This document shows, piece after piece, positions 1-9,500 of a DNA stretch of 64,000 nt (position 1 is its first letter; every line of letters begins with the position of its first letter). The position numbers and the translations under genes are program-made. The DNA lies in the NCBI GenBank assembly GCA_916700875.1, contig CAKAKS010000004.1:10560534-10624533 (forward strand), written 5' to 3'. This DNA is from Sebastes aleutianus (taxonomy: Eukaryota; Chordata; Actinopteri; Perciformes; Sebastidae). The notes under the pieces are model-generated. The model worked only from the letters and a program-made list of their open reading frames with translations, did not search any database and had not been told where the DNA came from.

Positions 1-138
1 TCAAGGAGCTGATGTGCATTATTGCTTAAATCACACAGCATTACATCACAAGAGAAATTTGAATATGTTTTCATCTCTGGAAAAACTGCTGCCGAAAACG
101 GTCCCATAACATAGCGTCCAAAGTATCACCATCCTCAC

Positions 139-193
139 CTTGACCTCTCTTAGGTTCATACATTCATCCCAGGAATAAAACTTCCTCTTCATT
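139..193 (-). CDS. mak: mak coding exon 2
   Basis: A 55-bp exon that completes the split Arg codon and encodes MKRKFYSWDECMNLREVK, the start of kinase helix C including the Glu (E51) expected to pair with K34. It is preceded by a TTTCACAG acceptor and followed by an AAG|GTGAGG donor. The next exon would lie outside the window. Confidence 0.9.
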
Positions 194-1640
194 CTGTGAA
201 AGAAAATCAAAACCAGACATTAGTTTGGAGTACAGATCAAAATATACATGATCAACTAAAGAATAGAGGACGTCACGTTTGCAGGTCATATAAATTACAA
301 CCAACGTGCAGAAGAGTCGCCGTCTTTACAAAATTCTTTTGTGTGTCTCCATCAATAATTCAGCTTTTTGAGGTGTCAATTTCATTTCAAGAACAAAACC
401 AGCAAAAGCTCTCGAATGTAAACTGATATAAATTGACAGTCTAAACTGTATAGGTTTTACCATTGTTTTTCTTATCTACTTGAATTAAGTGTGAAATACA
501 TCTTGACTCAGCTGACGTATTAAATTGTGAGTTTTATCACAGCATGTGTTGCTATATGTACATTACAACCACACAGCAGCTGGTATACGGACACCTTTAC
601 GTTATCTTCTCTAATTGACGTTACCTCTCCCTCTAAGTGGAATTATGTAAGAGTTACAGAACGTGCACATCTTTTTTCTCCTCTCTGGGTGCCGGCCAGT
701 CTCGGCCGTCCCTTCCACAATGTCAGCAACCTGACACACTCCCTCTACTTTCACTCCCTTTCACCGTCACCACATGTATTGTCTTGCATGGTAACCAAAT
801 GATCAACCGGTGGACGCATCTCCCCGGTTTCTCATCTATTATTGAACCTTTGCTGCCATGCTGCTGAAACAAAGGTGTGTAAGCTGGTTTGTTTGCCCTG
901 GTGATGGCAGGAAACCAGTAGCCCTTCGCTTTGAATTTATTTTAGTGTGACGTTATCCAAGGCAAACTAGAGTTGAGAAAAAAAAAGTAGATTTGAATAT
1001 TTTTGAAGTACATTTGCCTTGTAAAACTGTTTGTGTAGGAATACATTGGATGTGAGCCAGAGTTGACTTTCTACATTTAATATCTAAAATACATTTGGGT
1101 TTACAGCGAGCAAGTACTTGTACAAATGTGTATATGGAAACTCTCTACTCTACTCTAATATTGTGGAATTCAAATATCAGACTATTCTTTATTTCATTTC
1201 TTGTTATCAATAATGTGATGATATTTTGGGGACGATTATTGGTGCTTTTATACAATATTTAATGTAAACTAGAGGTACAAAATATGGACTTTGAGAAAAT
1301 GATACCAAGTTTGTTCATTCCACTTAGCAAGAATAGTCAATACTGTAGGTTCACTGATTTGTATAACTTCACTAAAATGTAAAGCAGCCTTTAAAACTAG
1401 AGAAAGACAATATTTAAGCTATGTCACAATATCAAAATAACCAAACTCCCACCCAGCATTCATATTAAATCAATATATTGGCATGCATTAACAAAGAGAG
1501 ACTATATTTAAATTGAAATAAGATCAACATCCTCACCTCTTGATAGCCACAAACTCTCCAGACTCGTTGCTTCTCCCCATCAGCACGCTGCCGTAGGTGC
1601 CGTCACCCAGCTGCTTCAGGGTGGTGTACCGATTCATCAT
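139..1640 (-). CDS. mak: mak (male germ cell-associated kinase), 5' coding part only; CILK1 is the alternative
   Basis: This is the N-terminal end of a RCK-family serine/threonine kinase that, in known members, acts in cilia and photoreceptor axonemes to control ciliary length and intraflagellar transport. Two coding exons are visible on the minus strand, 1640-1537 and 193-139; the remainder lies beyond position 1. They read through as residues 1-53. Visible motifs are the glycine-rich loop GDGTYGSV (residues 12-19), the VAIK lysine (K34) and the helix-C segment MNLREVK (47-53). Against remembered human sequences, SNESGE, VAIKR and SWDEC agree with MAK, whereas CILK1 has SIESGE, IAIKK and SWEEC, so mak is preferred. 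Two ATGs are adjacent (1640-1638 and 1637-1635); the second matches the usual MNRY start. The gene is divergent from plcxd2. Confidence 0.88.
1537..1640 (-). CDS. mak: mak coding exon 1
   Basis: This exon carries the start codon and the nucleotide-binding loop. It reads MMNRYTTLKQLGDGTYGSV and continues to VAIK, ending after two bases of an Arg codon (phase 2) at an AG|GTGAGG donor. The exon continues upstream as 5' UTR to 1677, where a TTTTATGCAG acceptor precedes it. In-frame joining to the next exon restores the IKRMKRKF motif of the family. Confidence 0.9.
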
Positions 1641-1817
1641 CTCTCAAGGCGGTTTCATCGGCTTGTTAACTTTCCTTCTGCATAAAACAAGTTGAGGGAA
1701 CACACTGTTGATTCATTGATCAGATATTTTTTCGCCAGCCTCTTCTCCAGCAGAGGTCAATAAATCTTTTCCCAGGAGGAAGGCTTTTCTAGTTGGCCAG
1801 TATGTCACGATGCTCAC

Positions 1818-1918
1818 CAGTTCTTGAAGTTCCATCTTGCAGTAACTGATCCGTTGTTAGAAAGGTTGGAGCCAGGTGATGTATGTCAGCCAAGAGTTGA
1901 CACCGTGCCTCTGGGATC
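1818..1918 (-). other. mak: candidate 5' UTR exon of mak
   Basis: On the minus strand a segment is bounded by a CTGAAG acceptor and a CTG|GTGAGC donor and lies 140 bp upstream of the first coding exon. It could be a leader exon. If spliced to 1677 it opens a very short upstream ORF (MELQELKES then stop). No transcript evidence is available here and there is no coding potential, so this is inference from splice signals alone. Confidence 0.3.
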
Positions 1919-2429
1919 CTTCAGCGACAATAAAGAAATAAACATCATACACAAAAATCAACTACAAATACAATAAATGGCACCATTTTTTAAACAAAGA
2001 AGAGCGAGGACAACTTGTTGTTTTTCCCTCAGTGAGCAGGATTAGGTGCGTGTGTCACTAGAAGGAGGCTCCAACATGACCACCCAAGGGAGATGACAAA
2101 GCCAGCCCTAGGCAGATTAGGCCAACAGGGATGTAAATAGGATGTTACATCACCGTCATGCTTACCGGCATCCACTATACCGTCCCCAAGCACCCTGCCT
2201 GGCAAGAGGATTTGATTGACGCCACAGTGATCACACTGTGTTGCAACAAGCTGTCCTAAATGCTGGTTAAACATGCATGTAACTGTGAGACTTGACTGAA
2301 AGACACCATGCATACTCTGACATAATACGGGTAATGAAATGAAACCCAGGTATTTGTTTGGCTAAATAAAGGTTAATGGAGATACTGGTTGCAAATAATG
2401 AAATGCATACACACATTCTAATGATTTTA

Positions 2430-2670
2430 AGGATGCACCGATGTGACTTTTTCAGTCCTGATACCGATAGCGATACCTGGACTTTGGGTATTGGCCAATA
2501 CCGAGTACTGATCTGATACCGGTCTTTTAATGAAGAAGCTGTATGCTTCTCTGTGTGGAAGTGACTGGGATCATTGTTTTTTATGTGTAAGGCAACGACA
2601 GGCTTGACATAAACATTGCTTTATTAACTTTATATGAAACTAAATGTAACAAATAAATACATAGATATTA
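2430..2670. repeat. hAT-like non-autonomous repeat fragment
   Basis: It begins with AAGGATGCACCGATGTGACT, followed by repeated ATACCGAT/GATACC words. This resembles, from memory, a common percomorph hAT-type dispersed repeat. No intact second terminus is visible, so it is a fragment. Confidence 0.4.
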
Positions 2671-3713
2671 ATTGTTATTTATTATTAAAATAATCATACA
2701 CCAAAAACTTGTGGTAGAACCTGTCTCCTTATACTGACCTGCTGTATTTAGGTTAAAGGAAACACAGCTGCAGGTAAACCAAGGGCAGCTAAACAAAATG
2801 AGATTAGTGTATATTTCATTGAATGGAGCCAGGAAACTCCCATCCAAAGAGAGCGTCCAAAAATAGATTTCGCTCCATGACTTCTCATAATCATTTAATG
2901 AATGAATCATCAGTGCAATTACAAATATGTAAATGTTTAAAGATGTGTCATCATTTCTCAACATATTCTTTTTTTCCCAAAGTAAAATAGAAGTGATTTC
3001 TTTAAACAAAAGCCTGCTTGAAATCCCCAGTTTCACTGAAACAATAAGAAACAAGCCAGCCAGAGGACTGCTGGCTTACACTCAGCTTTCACATATGGCA
3101 ATCTGTTGTGTGGGGGGATTTAAAGGGAATTAAGATGCAGCCTCTCCAGGACACATGACATTAGGTAGCTATTCAAGGTCAATTATATTGAAAACACGCC
3201 TGGCACACTAACCTGACAGTGGAAAGGAAACAGAGTGATCATAACCTCTAAATGTGATAAGGCGTACTTGGTATAATAAATGTGTACTTAGCCTAATTAC
3301 TTCCCATAAGTAGCCTATAACTCTACTGCCATACACATTCAACATAACACATAGCAGGATAGCCACAAAACAAAGACATATAACATTAATTAGCCTAAAA
3401 AATAACATCTTTGATGAACTTATGTAGCCTAAAACTAGAGCAACATTTGTTGTTGACATGTCAGCTTTGACAGATCACTTCCTCAACCATCTGTGTTCAT
3501 TCCTCTGTTTCTTATTCTGTCTCTTGTAGTTTTAAACTCACCATTTAAAGGGTGTAGCTCCTTTCCTCTGTGGTTGTCTGGCTCTGTTGATAGCACGACG
3601 TTTCCTCAGATAGTAGTAGCCTATCTAACCTAGCTCTTAGGAAAGGCGCGTGTGTGTGCGCGTGACTGCTCCCCATGGAAACGCACACACACAAACTGGG
3701 ACGCTTGTTTTAA

Positions 3714-3726
3714 GTTGCCAGGTGAC
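3714..3726 (+). promoter_or_regulatory. RFX X-box (GTTGCCAGGTGAC), candidate ciliary promoter element
   Basis: The sequence GTTGCC-A-GGTGAC fits the X-box pattern of two RFX half-sites separated by a short spacer. A second partial half-site, CCATGGAAAC, lies at 3673-3682. The local sequence is more CpG-containing than its AT-rich surroundings, as expected near a promoter. RFX factors drive many ciliary genes and MAK-family kinases are ciliary, so this is a reasonable promoter candidate for the minus-strand mak gene about 2 kb downstream. Assignment to mak is inference. Confidence 0.45.
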
Positions 3727-4122
3727 GAGCAGCGCAATGCTTTGTGGGTCTGCGGAAGGGGAATGTAAATAAGCCTTCATTCAATTCAATTAACTCGAAG
3801 TTGGATTGATAAACTAATATTTCATGTAGTTCTATATATATTATAAATATAAATATATTTATATTAAATTTATATTAAAAATATTAAAATATTTTGAGTC
3901 TTATAATCTTCCAACCCCTTACACACTGACACATTGATTTGAACTGGCCTACACAAAGTGAGAAACATAGCTACAGGTGTTTTCTTTATGCTATTAATGC
4001 AGCTATTTAAATGCTAATTAAGTTTCAGACCCCAAAATGACAAAGATTAATAATTTGTTCCAAAGACATAGCTGCTTAAACTGAAAAATGTCTGAAAATT
4101 AGCCTAATGTGGGACATTTTTT

Positions 4123-4576
4123 GCATTTCAGACTTCTGGAATATATATATATTTTCTTTTTTTATTATTATTATATATATATATATCCATTGTACATATA
4201 TATACATTTATTGTTTATTATTTTGTATTATTTATCTTTATTTATTCATTTTATATATATATTGCTTAGATATATATTGTTTATTATTTTTTATTATTTA
4301 ACTTTATTTATTCATTTTTTTCATTTTTTCCACTTTGAATTAAGCAAGGCTTTATAATATATATATATATATCTATATATATATATATATATATTTATAT
4401 CCATTGTACATATATATACATTTATTGTTTATTATTTTGTATTATTTATCTTTATTTATTCATCTATATATATATATATATATATATTGCTTAGATATAT
4501 ATTGTTTATTATTTTTTATTATTTATCTTTATTTATTCCTTTTTTTCCTTTTTTCCACTTTGAATCAAGCAAGGCT

Positions 4577-4624
<48 letters not shown>

Positions 4625-4647
4625 TTTCAGACTTCTGGAATATATAT
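4123..4647. repeat. AT-rich tandem duplication with repeated flank
   Basis: The 20-base word GCATTTCAGACTTCTGGAAT occurs at 4123 and again at 4622. Between these lie two copies of a roughly 214-bp AT-rich block (marker CCATTGTACATATATA at 4187 and 4401), each followed by TATTGTTTATTATTTT and by TCCACTTTGAAT. Long AT dinucleotide runs (about 4355-4395 and 4582-4621) link the copies. The pattern suggests serial duplication by slippage or replication fork repair. Confidence 0.75.
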
Positions 4648-5079
4648 CCTGATATATGATTGGACATTTGAGAAGTCATGTGATTTTTACCACATAACAA
4701 CACATTTTAATTGTTAACCAATAGTTTTATTGACTTTTATTTGTTTGAGGAAGGCCTACACTCGCTGGAGCTTAGATGTTTGGGATGACAAAAAAAAAAA
4801 AGTGAGAGTGAGAGCTCTTGACTTCATCACTTTTCTGGACACAGTGGTAATTCAGGTGGTGCACCAATAGATGGAGCTGTCAGGCTGTGGTTTTCATATA
4901 TAGGCCAATACAGAGCTGTGAAGACACAAACACATTTTAAGTAGTTCAAAAAAATGTTAATTGGCAATTTAAATTGGCCTATATTCTATGTAGACAAGTA
5001 GCCTAATTATTAGGGTTAGACCAAGCCTACATGCCATTTCCAACTGGACCATTAAAAGTAATTAATCCATGGATAAGAT

Positions 5080-5490
5080 CAAATTGCATTTGGGCAATCA
5101 GCTTTTTCTGTTAAGGCCACAAATCAGTGGAACACCCTGCCTGACTTTGTGAGGAGCTGCAGCTCTATCAGCACTTTCAAAACCAACTTAAAACGTCTGT
5201 TGAAAGATGCTCAGCTCTGTACTCACTGATCTTTATTTCAACTTCATTGTCTTCATGACTTGCTTTTACTTGACAAGCATACTTTGTGATGTGCTATTGT
5301 TGTGTGTAGCTGTGTATTGTGCTTTTTTGTATGTTCTTTCTTGTATGACTGTAGTATGTTTCTTTGTTTTGACCTGCCAATGGATTTACAGATGTGAATT
5401 AGTTTAAAACTATAATCTGGTATGCGGTGCATCAAATGGTGACATTTATGTTTTAAACTGTACATGGTCCCTATTAAATAAAAAAATTAA
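5080..5490 (+). mobile_element. fossil LINE 3' end (ORF2 C-terminus and 3' UTR)
   Basis: In one frame the sequence reads NQWNTLPDFVRSC then STFKTNLKRLLKDA before a stop. This W-N-x-LP ... FK-x-x-LK-x-x-L pattern is typical of the last residues of non-LTR retrotransposon ORF2 proteins. An AT-rich 3' UTR follows, ending near an A-rich tail around 5480-5490. The copy is heavily 5'-truncated. The clade (L2/Rex-like) is not certain. Confidence 0.55.
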
Positions 5491-5714
5491 ATACGCAACA
5501 ACACACAAACGTTGTAAAAGCACAACCGTCATCCTAGTTGTATGATCCACATGACCTCAGCGGTCACACATAATGATCCATTATGTGCTGATTAATGCTG
5601 CAGTCATCCTTGCAGCATATACACGTCATGAGTTGCTGACTCTAAACTACAGTTAATTAGCCTACAATTAAGACAACTTTCCCCATCTGTGTCCAGGGGA
5701 ACTGGGGGACTTAG

Positions 5715-5995
5715 TGTAAGATTAGATTTATTTTTGTAAAGATTTATTTTATACAGTATACATATGATAGTCTGCACCTTAAATTAGATCTGGAACTATA
5801 TATATTTTGGCGCACCTTACGTGCTTGTAAAGTGAGTGATGATTAAGATTGGCGGAGTGATATGAAGTAAGAAGTGATGTGCCACCTTTTGGTTATCGGT
5901 GTTCAATTGTCCTACGCTGGAGTTGAGACAATAAAGTGGATCCTGTTGCACAGACGAAGCTCTCCTCGTGTTCTTGCTTTACCCACAGCCCTACA
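5715..5995 (+). mobile_element. possible solo LTR
   Basis: The block starts TGT, ends ACA, and contains an AATAAA (5930-5935) about 65 bp before its end, followed by a pyrimidine- and GT-rich segment, as in an R-U5 region. The flanks TTAG and GTAG match at only three of four bases, so there is no clear target-site duplication. No coding sequence is present. Confidence 0.3.
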
Positions 5996-6446
5996 GTAGT
6001 TTAATTAGTAACAAGTAAGTTTATAGTTAAGGCAGCGAGAAGCCTGCCTTACATTAGTGTGAGTCCAGGTGGTGGTCTTCTCACACACACACACGTGAGG
6101 CAGGTAAAGCCAAGAAGCAGGAGAACAGAGGGGATAACAAGGGGAATGTTGCTCTAAGAGGATTATCACGGTCGTTATAGACACACACACCGGTCGGTCA
6201 ACGGATCATGCCGGTTAGAACAGCAGCACCCCGACGCCAGGCAATAACCTACCGGACACCGGGGAAAACGGGTCCTACTCGTTGAACCGGTCATAAATCT
6301 AACCTAGATTAACTGTGACATTGCAAGATGATCCGCAGTAGTTTTTTTTACTTGTTGGGAGCGCACCGGAATCCGTCACCTGGATTGCATGCGCACCGGA
6401 GAGCGGTTTCCTGAGGGGTATATAGGGTATAAAGGTTGTTTCTGAC

Positions 6447-6549
6447 ATGAAGACCCGACCTGCAGGGATCGGTACCGTCCATGCAGACTGGATGGGTTCA
6501 CTTCCCTCCAGGCTCAGTGCCATGCCACTCAAACACCTCGCCGTGCCAG
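6447..6549 (+). CDS. plcxd2: plcxd2 exon 1
   Basis: Codes residues 1-34 plus one base of Gly35. It contains ADWMGSLP, which matches the conserved ADWMASLP of PLCXD2/3. The N-terminus is shorter than in the longer human isoform. Donor is CAG|GTGAGC. Confidence 0.88.
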
Positions 6550-9500
6550 GTGAGCCTGTCTGTGCGTAAAAGTGTTTGGTTTCCTCCTCTGTATCTATTC
6601 ACCTGCCCATCACACCTGGATTTATAAAGCTGCACGTCTGATGAGAGGAGTGTGATTTGTTCATTTTGTCCTTTGGGATTTTCTTCTCTCATCATCATCA
6701 TCATCATCATCATCTGTCTTCCAGGGTCTCATGATTCGTTTACCTTCTGGGTGGATGTGCATGCTCCTGTGGGACCCGACCAGAAGGGATATGTGAAGTA
6801 CCTCGCCACCATGTTCAGCGTCTTAGCCAAGAAAGTCATGGTGAAGTGGTCCATGACCCAGGTACCTGAGTTCAGATCAGTAACATGTACAAATCCAACC
6901 GTCTGTGGAGCCAGGCAGCCCCGCAGATGACATATAAAATTATCTGTTTTGGGCAGTTTTTGAACGTCTGTGCCTTTTACGGCATAACAGATGTGTTGTC
7001 ATGTATAATGTAATATATGGGCCATTCTACCGAATTGGTGCAAAGTCAGAGTTGTAAACATTTAGAAATTTGTATCTTTTCTTCCCAAAACGTTGTCCAT
7101 ATATATATTGTACCATATCTAGGGTACACATATCTAATGAAAGTACAGTCAATTTCGGTATTGCATTGTCAGACTGAATTGGAATGTTTTTCTTCTCCCA
7201 AAATTTGTCACTGCCGAAACATAGTAATACACTATCATAAAGAAGTTTTATATTAACATGTTAAGATTGTGTTTCCATCCCTCCTCTAAAGAATATTTTT
7301 ACATATTTTTCTAGAAGTTTTTCACAACTAAATCAATTAAAATTACAATTTTAAATTTTTTTTAAGTTCAATTTATAAGATTCATCAAAATCTAAATGCA
7401 ATCTTTCTTTGTAAAATGCATAATGCATGATCATATTGATTTCAGAGTTAAGGATTGATTAAATTGAACATACATTTAACCAATCAGTATCATAACATTT
7501 TAATTGATAAGTCAATATACCTTATTTTTTTTCATATATATATATAATGTCTGTATTCCCAGAATCTGACATTTAAAGAGCAGCTGGATGCAGGAATTCG
7601 CTACTTTGATCTCCGGGTCTCCTCCAAACCAGGCGAGCCTGGAAATGAGATCTACTTCATCCATGGCCTGTTTGGCCACAAGGTGAGAATGAGGACATTC
7701 AAATGCCTCATCTATACATCTACTGTGCCTGCCTCCCTGTTCTTTCTCATTGTCATTAAATATGTTTTATTTAATCTGTCACAGTCCAGTATTATTCGTC
7801 AATATTTTTGTCTTTCTAGATCATATGTCTGTAGTTCTGAAATGATCAGAATTACATTTGAATTCAAATATTTCAGCTTGTTCAGATGTTTGTCTTTTAT
7901 TTTGTCTCATATAACAGCGTGAACAGTGAATGTGTTCTGCTAGTATCATGTTCTAGTTTCCAGCTGTCAGTAGAGGGATGTTTACAACTAAACATCCCTC
8001 TTCTGAAATGGGTGATTCTGACGTGTGCCTATCCGCTATATGACACAGAGCTTTAGGTTCGGTGGGCAAATTACCTCTGACCTTTCACTATATTCTCCCC
8101 TACAGGTCAGCGACGGCTTGCAAGAAATTAACTCCTTCTTAAGCAGACACAGGAAAGAGGTGAGAAGCACTTTTAATAGTATGATTTATGAAATTTGATT
8201 TCAAGAATGCACAGATACATAATGTGCGACCATTGGCCTATACTGACTTGATTTGGATGTTTGATTGATTTAGGTGGTGTTTCTAGACTTCAACCACTAC
8301 TATGCGATGGGCCCAGAGCATCATGTGTACCTCATCAACATGCTCCAGGAAGTGTTTGGCAGCAAGCTTTGTAGCAACTGTGCCGTGGAGAGCATCACTC
8401 TGGACTACCTCTGGCAGAAGAAACAACAGGTGAGATCAGAGTGCATCAATGAAAGTGGATGTACATTACCTAAAAGCTAATATTTTTCCCTTCCAACAAG
8501 ATTTTTTTAGTGATTTCAGACCATTTAAGGCTCATATACATGGACAAGTAAAAGCAGCATGGAGGTGTGTGTTTATTGGTCATGGTCAGGTAATCCCTGC
8601 CGCCTGTACTCTCCTTGACAGGACTTAGTGGTGAGCGTCATCCCATTAACACTTGTTCCATCATCCAACTGGCCTTCCTTCTTTCATGGTATTTAGCTTT
8701 TACCCTTCTTCACACTCTCTTTCCATTTCTCTTTGTCTTTTTTTGGCTTCCCCTACATTTCTTCCCTACTTTGTTACCTTCTTTCTTCATTCTCTTCCCT
8801 TTATATATACACATACTTATTTGTGTGTATGTATGTGTGTGCTTACTGTTTTAGGTGTGATATATTTATGTCTGCATGGTTCTATGTGCATGTCAGTGTC
8901 TCATTCAGATATTATCAGTTTAACTCCTGCTCCCATGACCCTAATCTGTGACTGGCTTAGTTGGCAAAGGAGAAGGAGACAGAGACAGAGGAAGAGAGAT
9001 TTGCACAATTACCAGCTGCAAAGGGCAGCTTAACTATCTTGTTAAAAGTGTCATTGGAAAAGACAATCAGTTATCTCATTGTTTCACTGCTAAATCGGTT
9101 TGGTAAAGACCAAAGACAAGTCAAATGTGTTTTTATGATTTAAAACAAAATCACCACACCTACTTTATTTGGATGTTCAGCCTTGATGCAGATGAGTTTT
9201 TATCTTAAATGCATATAACGTGCAGCTGAAAAGTCAGTGTTTCTACTGTACAAGTGTGTAGATATTACTGTAGGCTAAATACCGGGCTATGGATACAATA
9301 CATTTAGGGTCAAGGTTGGAAATGTGGTCATTTTAGGGCTAAATTGTGTGTAGATGCAAGGAATTTAAACAATTTTCATTGCCTGATATTTACTTAAATA
9401 TTAGCATCTGACTGTCTGAATGTTATATGAGGTATACCCCATCTGTGTTCTTTTAAACGTATCTACTCACCGTCTTACATTTACTTTTCTCTACAGGTGA

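Larger units (their letters stand above)
1641..6446. other. mak-plcxd2 intergenic region
   Basis: This 4.8-kb divergent spacer holds the candidate mak leader exon and X-box, a hAT-like fragment, a duplicated AT-rich block at 4123-4647, a LINE 3' end at 5080-5490 and a possible solo LTR at 5715-5995. From 6200 to 6446 the sequence is richer in CpG. A TATAAA-like word (6428-6433) sits 14 bp upstream of the plcxd2 ATG, too close to be an obvious TATA box for this start. I saw no convincing coding exon here. Confidence 0.6.

Noticed and set aside
6428..6433. TATAAA-like word as a plcxd2 TATA box
   Set aside because: It is only 14 bp upstream of the start codon, too close unless transcription starts inside the coding exon.
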